From Nocardioides sp. (GTDB taxonomy: Bacteria > Actinomycetota > Actinomycetes > Propionibacteriales > Nocardioidaceae), in the NCBI RefSeq assembly GCF_014360585.1, contig NZ_JACIXG010000001.1, positions 130,001 through 177,367 on the forward strand: 47,367 bases of DNA, given 5' to 3'. Below, one piece after another: positions 26,350 through 34,403 of this stretch. The position numbers and the translations under genes are program-made. How positions within the stretch are numbered: position 1 is the first letter of the stretch; every line of letters starts with the position of its first letter. A model generated the notes under the pieces. That model was not told where the DNA came from, did not search any database, and saw only the letters and a list, made by a program, of their open reading frames with translations.

Positions 26350-27486
26350 ATGACCACGTCGCTGGTGGAGATCACTCGGGAGTGGGGGCGCATCGGCGTC
26401 ATCGGGTTCGGCGGTCCGCCCGCCCACATCCGGTTGCTGCGTGAGACCGTCGTCGAGCGCCGCGGATGGGTGGAGCCGGAGGAGTTCGAGGACGCGATCG
26501 CGACCTGCAACCTGCTCCCCGGGCCCTCTTCGACGCAGCTGGCGATCTTCACGGCCTGGCGGGTCGGAGGCGCGCGCGGTGCGCTGGTCGGGGGACTCGC
26601 GTTCATCCTCCCGGGGCTGGTGCTGATCCTCGCGTTGGCGGCCCTCTTCCTCGGTGACCCGCCCGCGTGGGTGCTGGGCGCGGGCGCGGGGGCCGGTGCG
26701 GCGGTCGCTGCCGTGGCGGTCCAGGCGGGCTGGGCGCTCGTGCCGTCCTCCTACGAGCGGACCCCGTCGCGTCCGCGGTGGATCCTCTACGCCGTCGTCG
26801 GGACTGTCGCCGCCGCGACCACCGGGGCATGGGTCGTCCTCGTGCTCGTCGGTGCCGGACTCGTCGAGGTGGCGATGCGGAGGCCGTGGCGTACGAACTC
26901 CTTCCAGTCCGTCCTCACCGTGCCGTTCCTGGTCCAGGGCGGACTCGCCGCCGCGGTGGCGGCGCCGCTGGCGTGGACGGCCTTCAAGGTCGGTGCGCTG
27001 TCGTACGGCGGCGGGTTCGTGATCATCCCGCTGATGCAGTCCGACGCGGTCGGGCGCTACGGCTGGATGAGCGACGCCGAGTTCCTCAACGCGGTCGCGC
27101 TCGGGCAGATCACCCCGGGCCCGGTCGTCCACACGGTCGCGGTCGTCGGGTTCGCGGCCGCCGGTCTCCTCGGGGCGCTGGGTGCCGCAGTCATCGCCTT
27201 CGGGCCGTCGTTCGCGATGGTCATCGCCGGCGGGCGGCAGTTCGAGGCGCTGCGTTCCTCACCGTTCGCCCGCGCGTTCCTCGACGGCGCCGGGCCGGCG
27301 GCGATCGGTGCGATCCTCGGATCGGCGGTCCCGCTGGCACTGGCGACGAGCGAGTGGTGGCAGTGGGTGGTGCTCGCCGCGGCCGGCGTACTCCTGCTGC
27401 TGCTGAAGCGCGGCGTGGTGCTCACGCTGCTGCTCGCTGCCGCGGTCGGGGTGGTTGTCGCGCTGGCTGGTGGGCCGCTGCCGTGA
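26350..27486 (+). CDS. chrA: Chromate-transporter (CHR superfamily) protein
   Basis: A 378-residue membrane protein made of two homologous CHR domains. The first has GVIGFGGPPAHIRLLRE and NLLPGPSSTQLAIF. The second has GALSYGGGFVIIPLMQSD and ALGQITPGPVVHTVAVVGF. GFGGP/SYGGG and the two PGP motifs are the family signature. ChrA exports chromate with proton-motive force in resistant bacteria. Some family members have other or unknown anions as substrate, and no chrB or other resistance gene is adjacent. ATG 26350 has no good ribosome site, so the mRNA may be leaderless. Confidence 0.9.
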   Translation: MTTSLVEITREWGRIGVIGFGGPPAHIRLLRETVVERRGWVEPEEFEDAIATCNLLPGPSSTQLAIFTAWRVGGARGALVGGLAFILPGLVLILALAALFLGDPPAWVLGAGAGAGAAVAAVAVQAGWALVPSSYERTPSRPRWILYAVVGTVAAATTGAWVVLVLVGAGLVEVAMRRPWRTNSFQSVLTVPFLVQGGLAAAVAAPLAWTAFKVGALSYGGGFVIIPLMQSDAVGRYGWMSDAEFLNAVALGQITPGPVVHTVAVVGFAAAGLLGALGAAVIAFGPSFAMVIAGGRQFEALRSSPFARAFLDGAGPAAIGAILGSAVPLALATSEWWQWVVLAAAGVLLLLLKRGVVLTLLLAAAVGVVVALAGGPLP

Positions 27487-27526
27487 ATGCTGACCGAGGT
27501 AACTCGGTGAACATCCGCGCCCTCGC

Positions 27527-28120
27527 CTAGAGGTAGAGCCCGCCGGAGGCGTCGCCGTGGTCGTTCTGGGCGCCCGGCTGCTGGGGTCCGCCCTGGCCGG
27601 GGGTGGGATGGCCCTCGGCGGAGAGGGTCACGCCCGGCGGCAGACCCTTGCGGATCTGCTCGAACTGGGCGCGGGCTGCGACCTGCTGAGCGTAGATCGC
27701 GGTCTGGATGCCGTGGAAGAGGCCCTCGAGCCAGCCGACCAGCTGCGCCTGCGCGATTCGGAGCTCGCCATCGGACGGGGTCTGCTCCTCGGTGAAGGGC
27801 AGCGAGAGCCGCTCCAGCTCCTCGACCAGCTCCGGCGCGAGGCCGGACTCGAGCTCCTTTATCGACGCTCGGTGGATCTCGCGGAGCCGGTTGCGGGAGG
27901 CCTCGTCGAGCGGGGCGGCCTTCACCTCTTCGAGCAGCTGGCGGATCATCGATCCGATCCGCATCACCTTCGCGGGCTGCTCCACGAGGTCGGTCACGTC
28001 GCGCTCTTCGTCCTCGGGGGCCTCCTGCGTGGTGGCGTCCTTGAGTACGTGGGCGGGCACCGAGATCGGCTGCCCGTCCGGGCCGATGACCACGACTTCC
28101 CCGGTCTGCTCCTGCGTCAT
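27527..28120 (-). CDS. bpa: Bacterial proteasome activator (Bpa/PafE)
   Basis: A 197-residue DUF2587 protein. Landmarks are VVVIGPDGQPISVP (N-terminal), VEQPAKVMRIGSMIRQLLEE (near 47-66), RLREIHRASIKELESGLAPE and LVGWLEGLFHGIQTAIYAQQ. It forms a ring that docks on the 20S proteasome and opens its gate without ATP, using a C-terminal tail. The tail here is GGLYL, where the mycobacterial protein ends GQYL, so the penultimate Tyr and final Leu are kept. Its presence implies a 20S proteasome in this organism. Next to it, 14 bases upstream on the same strand, is the quinone oxidoreductase gene. Confidence 0.93.
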   Translation of the reverse strand: MTQEQTGEVVVIGPDGQPISVPAHVLKDATTQEAPEDEERDVTDLVEQPAKVMRIGSMIRQLLEEVKAAPLDEASRNRLREIHRASIKELESGLAPELVEELERLSLPFTEEQTPSDGELRIAQAQLVGWLEGLFHGIQTAIYAQQVAARAQFEQIRKGLPPGVTLSAEGHPTPGQGGPQQPGAQNDHGDASGGLYL

Positions 28121-28134
28121 GCGCTCAACCCTAC

Positions 28135-29109
28135 CTAGCCGGCCGTAGCCAGCAGGATCTTGCCGGTGTGCGTGCCGGATTCCATGAGCCGGTGGGCCTC
28201 GGCCGCATCCTCCAGCGGAAGTACGTCCTGCACGACCGCCTTCACGTCACCGGCCTCGATCATCGGCCAGACGTGCGCGACGACCTCTTCGCAGATCGTC
28301 TCCTTCTGCTCGACCGGGCGCCCGCGAAGGTTGGTGGCGATCACCGCGCCCCGCTTGCGGAGCAGGGCGCTGATGTCGAGCTCCGCCTTGCTGCCGCCCT
28401 GCATGCCGATGATGACCAGCCGGCCTTCGGGGTTGAGGGCGTCGATGTTCCGGGCGAGGTACTTCGCGCCCATGTTGTCGAGGATGACGTCGGCGCCGCC
28501 GTAGACCTTGGCGACCTCGACGAAGTCCTGGTCCTTGTAGTTGATGGCCGCCTCGGCGCCGAGAGTCTTGACGAGCTCGGCCTTCTCCGCCGAGCCGACC
28601 GTGGTGATCACCCGGGCGCCGAGCCGGCTGGCGAGCTGGATCGCCATCGTGCCGATCCCGCCGGCGCCACCGTGGACCAAGAACGTCTCGTCAGGGGTCA
28701 GGCCGCCGACCATGAACACGTTGGACCACACGGTGGTGGCGACCTCGGGGAGGGCTGCGGCGGTGACCAGGTCGACGCCCTCGGGCACCGGCATCACCTG
28801 ACCGGCCGGGACCGCCACCTTCGTCGCATAGCCGCCACCGGCCAGGAGCGCGCACACCTCGTCGCCCTCCTGCCACTCCTCGACGCCTTCACCGACCGCG
28901 GAGACGACGCCGCTGCACTCCATCCCGATGATGTCGCTCGCGCCCTTCGGTGGCGGGTAGAAGCCCTGCCGCTGGAGCAGGTCCGCCCGGTTGAGTCCCG
29001 CGGCGGCGACGTCGATCACGACCTCGCCAGGTGCGGGCTCCGGGTCGGGGCGGTCGGTGACGGTGAGGACCTCGGGCCCTCCTGGCTGCTCGGCTACGAC
29101 GGCTCGCAT
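28135..29109 (-). CDS. NAD(P)H-quinone oxidoreductase, medium-chain (PIG3 type)
   Basis: A 324-residue zinc-free medium-chain dehydrogenase. AAGLNRADLLQRQGFYPPP (near 36-54), GMECSGVVSAVG and the Rossmann motif HGGAGGIGTMAIQLA (near 145-159) are typical of the TP53I3-like quinone oxidoreductases, which reduce quinones with NADPH. No zinc-ligand cysteines are present. ATG 29109 starts the protein with MRAVVAEQPGGPEV, as in the family. Upstream lies an elaborate palindrome cluster (29141-29235) that may hold operator sites. It may be co-transcribed with bpa, which starts 14 bases after the stop. Confidence 0.9.
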   Translation of the reverse strand: MRAVVAEQPGGPEVLTVTDRPDPEPAPGEVVIDVAAAGLNRADLLQRQGFYPPPKGASDIIGMECSGVVSAVGEGVEEWQEGDEVCALLAGGGYATKVAVPAGQVMPVPEGVDLVTAAALPEVATTVWSNVFMVGGLTPDETFLVHGGAGGIGTMAIQLASRLGARVITTVGSAEKAELVKTLGAEAAINYKDQDFVEVAKVYGGADVILDNMGAKYLARNIDALNPEGRLVIIGMQGGSKAELDISALLRKRGAVIATNLRGRPVEQKETICEEVVAHVWPMIEAGDVKAVVQDVLPLEDAAEAHRLMESGTHTGKILLATAG

Positions 29110-29140
29110 GCCACCCAGCCTAGGGGGCTGCGGGGAGTGG

Positions 29141-29235
29141 CGAGCTGTGCGCCGACGACGTGTAACACGTCGTTCGTAGGTCTATCCGGTCGTTATAACG
29201 ACCGGATAGACGGTGTAACAGCGTGTTACAGCTCG
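29141..29235. repeat. Cluster of nested palindromes
   Basis: Outer arms CGAGCTGT (29141-29148) and ACAGCTCG (29228-29235) enclose three inverted repeats. The first is ACGACGTGT-A-ACACGTCGT (29155-29173). The second is a perfect 32-bp palindrome at 29180-29211, centre CGTTATAACG. The third is TGTAACA-GCG-TGTTACA (29214-29230). The word GTGTAACA occurs twice. It lies between the MobA-like gene stop (29256) and the quinone oxidoreductase start (29109), both on the minus strand. Confidence 0.85.
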
Positions 29236-29255
29236 CGTGGCGCCGCGGCGATCCC

Positions 29256-29825
29256 TCAGAGCGACTTCAGGTCGGTCCAGGTGTCGATGTCGCGGTGCTC
29301 GTCGCCCTCGGACGGGACCTCGACCAGCTTCAGATCGGTCAGTAGCCTGCGCAGCGACATCCCGTGCTGCCCCTCGTGGTCCGGGCGGACCTCGGTGAGC
29401 CGTGCGGCGGAGAGCACCAGCGCCAGCTGCCGGCGCCCGTCGGGGCCGGTGAGCACCGCGCCGTCGTGACCGAATGCCGCCTGCCGCAGCCGCGACAGCG
29501 TCCGCGGTCGCAGGAAGGGCATGTCGACGGCAACCACCCCGACGTACGCCCGCGGGGCCAGGAGCGCGTCGACGCCGGTCAGCAGGGCGGCGACCGGGCC
29601 GCCGAACCGGGGATCCTCGCGGACGAAGGTCACCGGACGCTCGGTCCTCACCGGGTCGCCCACGACGACGACCTCGGTTGCGTCGACGACGGCGTCCAGC
29701 GCCCAGGCCAGCATCGTCCGTCCACCGAGCTCGATCCCGGACTTGTCGACCCCGTCGAGGCGAGAGCTACGTCCTCCGGCGAGCAGCACCGCTGCGTACG
29801 GCTCCCATTCGTCCCAACCAGTCAC
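29256..29825 (-). CDS. MobA-like NTP transferase (molybdenum cofactor guanylyltransferase family)
   Basis: A 189-residue nucleotidyltransferase. The N-terminal motif LLAGGRSSRLDGVDKSGIEL corresponds to LAGGxxxRMGxDK of MobA, which binds GTP. VVAVDMPFLRP is the metal-binding Asp motif. MobA attaches GMP to molybdopterin; related enzymes act on other nucleotide sugars or cofactors. Length equals MobA. GTG 29825 has GGAGGT seven bases upstream. No other molybdenum cofactor gene is in the window, so the role is by family only. It is divergent from the nitrilase-family gene at 29932. Confidence 0.85.
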   Translation of the reverse strand: MTGWDEWEPYAAVLLAGGRSSRLDGVDKSGIELGGRTMLAWALDAVVDATEVVVVGDPVRTERPVTFVREDPRFGGPVAALLTGVDALLAPRAYVGVVAVDMPFLRPRTLSRLRQAAFGHDGAVLTGPDGRRQLALVLSAARLTEVRPDHEGQHGMSLRRLLTDLKLVEVPSEGDEHRDIDTWTDLKSL

Positions 29826-29931
29826 GCCGCCACCTCCGTTGCGGAAGCGCCAGAATACGGATGCGGCGACGTGATGATTCGACGGCTCACTCGCTGGCGC
29901 TCGTTCACGCGGCCGACTCTAGTCTGGAGAT

Positions 29932-30708
29932 ATGACCACCTGGAACAGCCTCCGGATCAGTCTCGTGCAGCACGCCTCGGGCCTCGAGCCCGACGCCAAT
30001 CGGGCGCTCCTCGACGAGCTCGCCCCGGAGGGCAGCGACCTGGTCGTCTTCCCGGAGGTCTTCGCGCGCGACTTCGGGAAGCCGGGGTCCGACCTGAGCC
30101 CGTACGCCGAGGAACCTGGCGGGCCCTTCGGGACCGAGCTGTCCCGGGTGGCGGAGAAGCGCGGGAGCACCATCGTGGCCGGGATGCTCGAGACCAGCGG
30201 CGATCCCGACGGCAGGCCGTTCAACACGTTGCTCGTGCGGGGCGGGGCGGAGGCGGCGTACCGGAAGATCCATCTCTACGATTCCTTCGGCTACAAGGAG
30301 TCCGACGCGCTGGTCGCGGGTGCGACCGAGCCGGTGGTGGTCGATGTCGGCGGGGTGCCGACCGGCCTGATGACCTGCTACGACCTGCGCTTTCCCGAGC
30401 TCGCCCGGGGGCTGGTCGAGCAGGGCGCCGAGCTGATCGTGCTGCCGGCGGCGTGGGTGGCCGGACCGCGTAAGGTCGATCACTGGCGCACCCTCGTGCG
30501 AGCACGCGCGATCGAGAACACCGTCTTCATCGCGGCCGCGGCTCAGTCGGCGCCGCGCTACTGCGGACACTCGATGGTCGTCGACCCGCTCGGGGACGTG
30601 CTGGTCGAGGCCGGGGACAGCGACGAGATCATCTCCGCGACGATCGATCGGGCCGTTCTGGACGAGGCTCGACGGACCAACCCGTCCCTGGTCAACCGCA
30701 GAATGTGA
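29932..30708 (+). CDS. Carbon-nitrogen hydrolase (Nit2/omega-amidase type)
   Basis: A 258-residue nitrilase-superfamily amidase. The catalytic triad is visible: Glu in VFPEVFARD (near 42), Lys in AYRKIHLYDSFGY (near 109) and Cys in LMTCYDLRFPE (near 149). The pattern KIHLYD..G..ES and CYDLRFPEL is that of Nit1/Nit2-type enzymes, which hydrolyse deaminated glutathione or alpha-ketoglutaramate. ATG 29932 is preceded closely by TGGAGAT. It is divergent from the MobA-like gene; the intergenic of about 106 bases holds both promoters. Exact substrate is not determinable. Confidence 0.9.
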   Translation: MTTWNSLRISLVQHASGLEPDANRALLDELAPEGSDLVVFPEVFARDFGKPGSDLSPYAEEPGGPFGTELSRVAEKRGSTIVAGMLETSGDPDGRPFNTLLVRGGAEAAYRKIHLYDSFGYKESDALVAGATEPVVVDVGGVPTGLMTCYDLRFPELARGLVEQGAELIVLPAAWVAGPRKVDHWRTLVRARAIENTVFIAAAAQSAPRYCGHSMVVDPLGDVLVEAGDSDEIISATIDRAVLDEARRTNPSLVNRRM

Positions 30709-30793
30709 CCCTCGTCAACAAGTCCCCGTCACAGCGGTAAACGGATATCGATGACTCGTTAGGTTCACCCCTTCCCCGGTATCCTCGCCTGTT

Positions 30794-32545
30794 ATGGACC
30801 GAGCCCCCCGCCGTCGCGCTGACAAGAGCAAGCGTGGCCGTCGTGCAGCCGGTCGCAGCGAGCCCACACCCGCATATGTCGAGCCCACCTCGAGTGAGGC
30901 GCTGGCGTATGACCAGTGGGCGGAGGACGACTGGTCCGGTTATCAGGAGCCCAGCCAGGGCACCGGTCAGCCCTTCGATACGCAGAGCAACGGGCAGAGC
31001 TGGAGCGCGAACAGCTGGACCGACGAGACGTGGTACGACGAGCGTCAGCCGTCCTCGGAGGGTCCGCCCACGGGTGGTGGCCGACGGATCGCCGGGCGCG
31101 CCGAGGAGGAGCAGCCGGACGAGCCGAACGGCTACACCGGCAAGCGTGCTGCGCGGACGGCGCCGGAGGAGGACCCCTATGGCGGCTACCCGGCGCCCGG
31201 GTTCCGCACCGAGCCGGAGCCCGCGCTGAGCGGGCCGACCGCGCCCCCGCCGAGCGCACGGCAGATGCCGGCGTACTCGACCACGGGGACCTATGTCGGG
31301 ATGGCCGGTCTGGCGCAGGCGCCGCACACGCCGTCCCACGTTCAGCAGCCCGCCTACCCGGCTGACCCCTACCAGGCTGACCCTTACCAGTCCGATCCCT
31401 ACCAGTCCGGCCACCTCGAGCCGGTCCGCGGTCCGGCTGCTCCCTACGAGCCGGAGTCGGCCGGACGCCCCGCCGCGGCGGCCAAGGTGACCTCGTTCCT
31501 CGCCCAGCCGCGAGTCCCCGGAGCCGGCGCCGCCCGCGCCGGCCTCGGCATCATCGAGAGCCTGACCGCCGGCACCGTCCGGGCGATCTGGCTGGCCGCG
31601 CTCGCCGTCGGCCTGCTCGGCCTCGCGGTCAGCGCCTTCGACCTGGGTCCGCAGATCCTCGGTGGCCTCGGCGCAGCCGTCGTCGGCACCGCCTTCACCT
31701 TCGCGTTGGCCCACCGCACCGGCGGCCGGCCGCTGATCTTCGGCTCGTTGGCCGGGGTCGCCGGGCTCGTCGTGGTGCTCGTGGACAACGAGGCGCTGCG
31801 TACGGGGGCGGCGGTTCTGGTCGCATCGGTCGCAGCGGTCCTCGCGGTGATGAGCACGGTCCCGTCGCGTCGCTTCCCGAAGACGGTCCGAGAGGCCTTC
31901 ATCGCCGTCGGCATCGCCGCGCTCGGAAGCTTCGCCGCGCTCGGCTTCCAGCCGGTCGTGACGGTCTCCCGATTCGAGTACGCAACGCTCGCCTGCTCGC
32001 TCGCGATCGCCTTCTTCGCGGTCTACCGCCTCGGTGCCGGCCTGCACGGTCTCGGCCGGCGCGGCGCGATCGTCGTCGGTATCGGCGGCCTGATGCTCGC
32101 GCTCACCCTGATCTACGCCGAGATGCTGCGCCGCTACGGCAGCACCGACCTGATCGACTCGGTCGACGACATTCAGCGCTGGTGCCGCATCCACCTCGGT
32201 GGCTACCCACACCCGATCCAGGCGCTCTTCGGGGTCCCTGCGCTGGTCTGGGGCACCCACATGCGTGCTCGTCGCCGTCAGGGCTGGTGGGTCTGCCTCT
32301 TCGGTGTCACGCTCACCGCGCCGGTCGCCAGCACCTTCCTCAACCCCGACGTCGGGCTCGCCGAGGCTGCGCTCTCGATCGTCTACAGCATCATCATCGG
32401 TCTGGCGATCGCCTTCATCATCATCCGCATCGACCTCGCTCTCACTGGCTCGACGCAGGCCGGCGGCGGCCGCAGGGCGGCGCGTGAGGCCGACGAGGCC
32501 AGCGCCGTGCGGCCGGAGCCAGGCCGCACCCACGCGCTGCTCTGA
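30794..32545 (+). CDS. Large membrane protein with disordered N-terminal half, unknown
   Basis: A 583-residue protein. Residues 1-235 are hydrophilic and low-complexity, rich in Pro, Gln, Tyr and Ser, with a tandem DPYQ repeat (ADPYQADPYQSDPYQSGH near 192-209). From about 250 to 545 there are roughly nine to ten hydrophobic helices. A conserved-looking luminal or loop part carries RRYGSTDLIDSVDDIQRWCR. The N-terminus is basic (RRRADKSKRGRRAAGR), suggesting a cytosolic side. Cytosolic disordered tails of this kind in actinobacteria often tether partners or are phosphorylated; that is inference. Not recognised as a named family. Confidence 0.75.
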   Translation: MDRAPRRRADKSKRGRRAAGRSEPTPAYVEPTSSEALAYDQWAEDDWSGYQEPSQGTGQPFDTQSNGQSWSANSWTDETWYDERQPSSEGPPTGGGRRIAGRAEEEQPDEPNGYTGKRAARTAPEEDPYGGYPAPGFRTEPEPALSGPTAPPPSARQMPAYSTTGTYVGMAGLAQAPHTPSHVQQPAYPADPYQADPYQSDPYQSGHLEPVRGPAAPYEPESAGRPAAAAKVTSFLAQPRVPGAGAARAGLGIIESLTAGTVRAIWLAALAVGLLGLAVSAFDLGPQILGGLGAAVVGTAFTFALAHRTGGRPLIFGSLAGVAGLVVVLVDNEALRTGAAVLVASVAAVLAVMSTVPSRRFPKTVREAFIAVGIAALGSFAALGFQPVVTVSRFEYATLACSLAIAFFAVYRLGAGLHGLGRRGAIVVGIGGLMLALTLIYAEMLRRYGSTDLIDSVDDIQRWCRIHLGGYPHPIQALFGVPALVWGTHMRARRRQGWWVCLFGVTLTAPVASTFLNPDVGLAEAALSIVYSIIIGLAIAFIIIRIDLALTGSTQAGGGRRAAREADEASAVRPEPGRTHALL

Positions 32546-32559
32546 GGCGCCTCCTGGCT

Positions 32560-32580
32560 GGGTCTACCTTCGGGTAACCC
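32560..32580 (+). terminator. Small terminator after the membrane protein gene
   Basis: GGGT(C)TACC-TTCG-GGTAACCC: eight pairs with one bulged C and a stable TTCG loop, fifteen bases after the stop. Confidence 0.45.
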
Positions 32581-32593
32581 ATAGGTTCGGGCT

Positions 32594-32824
32594 ATGAACC
32601 GCAAAACCCCCACCACGATCGCTGCCGAGATGGTCGCGAACGTCATGAGCGTCGGAGTGCAGCCTGGAGACAGGGTTGCCGCTGGGGACACCGTCATGCT
32701 CCTGGAGTCGATGAAGATGGAGATCCCGGTCCTCGCCGAGGCAGCGGGCACCGTGGTGGCGGTCAAGGTCGCCACCGGAGATGTCGTCCAGGAGGGCGAC
32801 ATTCTCGTCGAGTTGAGCGCCTGA
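32594..32824 (+). CDS. Small biotin/lipoyl carrier protein
   Basis: A 76-residue stand-alone biotinyl domain. The attachment site is ESMKMEIPV near residue 41, with the Glu-x-Met-Lys-Met signature of biotin carriers, and the flanking strands VQPGDRVAAGDTVMLLES and ATGDVVQEGDILVEL complete the barrel. ATG 32594. It would carry carboxyl groups for an acyl-CoA or similar carboxylase whose catalytic subunits are encoded elsewhere. The large carboxylase at 13769 has its own carrier domain. Similar short carriers are common in actinobacteria. Confidence 0.9.
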   Translation: MNRKTPTTIAAEMVANVMSVGVQPGDRVAAGDTVMLLESMKMEIPVLAEAAGTVVAVKVATGDVVQEGDILVELSA

Positions 32825-32867
32825 GGCTCAGGGCTACTAGACTCAGTTCCCGCGCCCACGGGCGCAT

Positions 32868-32955
32868 GGAGGGGTGCCGGAGTGGCCGATCGGAACCGCC
32901 TTGAAAGCGGTCGTAGGGAGACCTACCGCGGGTTCGAATCCCGCCCCCTCTGCCA
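32868..32955 (+). tRNA. tRNA-Ser (anticodon TGA)
   Basis: Acceptor GGAGGGG pairs with CCCCTCT (first pair G-T). The anticodon arm ACCGC-CTTGAAA-GCGGT carries TGA. A long variable arm is present, the T arm is GCGGGTTCGAATCCCGC, and CCA is encoded. Class II architecture and 88-base length fit serine. Confidence 0.96.
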
Positions 32956-32978
32956 AGCGCCAGCGAAAGTTGGCTGAG

Positions 32979-33305
32979 CTAGACCTCCTGCATGTGCCGA
33001 TCGACATCGATCATCAACCGCCGCAGCTCGAGGAGAAGATCCTCGATGTCGGTGCGGTCGAGCACGTCGTCGGCGAGGACGGCGAGCCGGCTCAGTATGG
33101 TGCCCCGGTCGCGGAGCGCGTTGACGTCGCTGAGGGCACGCCACTCCTGGCCGGTGTCGAGGACCATCAGCGCCTCGCGCACGCCTGCGAGGCGCTGACG
33201 CACCGACCAGCGCCATAGGCCGACGTTGGCACCAGGGCGGGGAGCGGCGATCGCGGTATCCAGGGCCCGAAGAGCATCCGACATATTGGGAAGCACACCT
33301 GTCAT
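32979..33305 (-). CDS. Hypothetical 108-aa protein
   Basis: A small soluble, mostly helical protein, rich in Leu, Arg and Asp (LWRWSVRQRLAGVREALMVL, LLELRRLMIDVDRHMQ). The likely coiled helices suggest an oligomer. Two starts are possible: ATG 33305 (MTGVLPNM) and ATG 33284 (MSDALRALD); neither has a strong ribosome site. It lies opposite in strand to the tRNA-Ser and to the gene at 33383. A CRP-like palindrome lies nine bases upstream of the longer start. No family recognised. Coding is supported by length, base composition and conserved-looking helical pattern only. Confidence 0.6.
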   Translation of the reverse strand: MTGVLPNMSDALRALDTAIAAPRPGANVGLWRWSVRQRLAGVREALMVLDTGQEWRALSDVNALRDRGTILSRLAVLADDVLDRTDIEDLLLELRRLMIDVDRHMQEV

Positions 33306-33313
33306 GAAGAGAT

Positions 33314-33329
33314 TGTGACCTAGGTCACG
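33314..33329. promoter_or_regulatory. CRP/GlxR-like site TGTGA-N6-TCACG
   Basis: TGTGACCTAGGTCACG matches the actinobacterial CRP/GlxR consensus TGTGANNTANNTCACA at all positions but the last; the inner 14 bases form a perfect palindrome. It lies between the divergent genes at 33305 (-) and 33383 (+). Confidence 0.65.
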
Positions 33330-33382
33330 TCAAGGGGCAAGCCGATGCGGCTCTCGAGCCGCGTGTCGGCGACAATGGGGGC

Positions 33383-33868
33383 GTGTCATCTGTTGAGCTC
33401 ACCTACTACCGGCTTGCTCCCACCGTGCAGGCCCGCCTCCTCGGCACCGCCGTGGTCGGCCTGGCGCTGCTGGTCTTCGCCGGCACGGCTGTCGTGATCG
33501 CGGCTCGGATCGACTTCGCGTGGCTCTTCCTTCCGCTGGTCCTCGGCATCGCCGCAGTGATCGGGTTCGGTTGGTGGCTCCGCAACAAGGCGTACGTCCT
33601 GCGCGCCAGCGCCCAGGGCTACCGAGTCGCGTTCGTGCGCGGTGCCGGGGTGCGCGAGGCTCGCTGGGCCGACATCCAGGAGGCGGTGACCACGATGCCC
33701 GCCGGCTCGCCGTGCCTGGAGCTGCGGCTCAAGAAGGGCGGCGCGACCACCATCCCTGTGACCATCATCGGCATCGATCGGGAGCAGTTCGTGCGCGAGA
33801 TTCAGGGCTATCTGAAGGCCACGATCAAGCCCCTCGACACGACCTCAGGCCAGACCGACCCCTCCTGA
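33383..33868 (+). CDS. Small membrane protein with cytosolic PH-like domain
   Basis: A 161-residue protein with two membrane helices in the first 65 residues (LLGTAVVGLALLVFAGTAVV and FAWLFLPLVLGIAAVIGFGW). About 85 cytosolic residues follow, RNKAYVLRASAQGYRVAFV and WADIQEAVTTMPAGSPCLEL, which resemble the bacterial PH-like (bPH) domain seen in small actinobacterial envelope proteins. GTG 33383 is preceded by GGGGG. Possible control by the CRP-like palindrome 54 bases upstream. Function unknown. Confidence 0.75.
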   Translation: MSSVELTYYRLAPTVQARLLGTAVVGLALLVFAGTAVVIAARIDFAWLFLPLVLGIAAVIGFGWWLRNKAYVLRASAQGYRVAFVRGAGVREARWADIQEAVTTMPAGSPCLELRLKKGGATTIPVTIIGIDREQFVREIQGYLKATIKPLDTTSGQTDPS

Positions 33869-33912
33869 TTGGTCCCAGGCGCTCAGGTGTTGCTAGCCTG
33901 ATCGCGCGGTAT

Positions 33913-34006
33913 GGAGGCGTCGCCTAGTCCGGTCTATGGCGCTCGACTGCTAATCGAGTTTGGGGCTTAAACCCCATCGAGGGTTCAAATCCCTCCGCCT
34001 CCGCCA
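33913..34006 (+). tRNA. tRNA-Ser (anticodon GCT)
   Basis: GGAGGCG pairs with CGCCTCC. The anticodon arm CTCGA-CTGCTAA-TCGAG carries GCT. The long variable arm contains TGGGGC..GCCCCA-like pairing, the T arm is GAGGGTTCAAATCCCTC, and CCA is encoded. Confidence 0.96.
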
Positions 34007-34014
34007 GTTTCAGC

Positions 34015-34047
34015 GAGTTTGGCCCCCTTTGTGAGGGGGTCAAACTC
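34015..34047 (+). terminator. Terminator after tRNA-Ser(GCT)
   Basis: Fourteen-base arms GAGTTTGGCCCCCT / AGGGGGTCAAACTC with one G-T pair and loop TTGTG, eight bases after the tRNA. Confidence 0.85.
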
Positions 34048-34185
34048 CGTTCTGACCTGCATCTTTGCGCACTGCGAAAGTCCGCACGCCGGAACATGGG
34101 TTACCCGAAAGAACCCAACCTGCACAATAATCATCCCGTAGGCCTCTCGGCACCTGTTCGGCCTCGAGATCAGGAAGGGAAGAAC

Positions 34186-34362
34186 ATGAAGCTCGTACGC
34201 ACTGCTGCGGCTCTCGCGCTGGCCTCGGCGGCGACGGTTGCGGTCACGCTGTTCCCCGCAGGGCCGGCTCAGGCCGACATCAGCTGGGGTTTCGGTGACC
34301 GCTCGGCGGACACTGCTCAGGCCTCACAGTCCGTTCAGTCGCGGGACATCTCCTGGGGCTGA
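34186..34362 (+). CDS. Secreted 58-aa peptide precursor with DISWG repeats
   Basis: ATG 34186 follows AGGAAGGGAAG. Residues 1-30 are a classic Sec signal: basic MKLVR, a hydrophobic Ala-rich core, and a cleavage site ending PAQA. Cleavage leaves a 28-residue peptide that begins DISWGFGDRS and ends SRDISWG, so the same pentapeptide stands at both ends. No cysteine is present, so it is not a bacteriocin of the lantibiotic kind. The size, export signal and short repeated ends suggest an exported signalling peptide. It converges with the regulator at 34404-35450, 41 bases away. The function is inference. The longer frame from 34096 has no ribosome site. Confidence 0.75.
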   Translation: MKLVRTAAALALASAATVAVTLFPAGPAQADISWGFGDRSADTAQASQSVQSRDISWG

Positions 34363-34403
34363 GCACCTTGTGCCGGGCGTGAGCGCCCGGCATCTCGGCG
34401 GAT

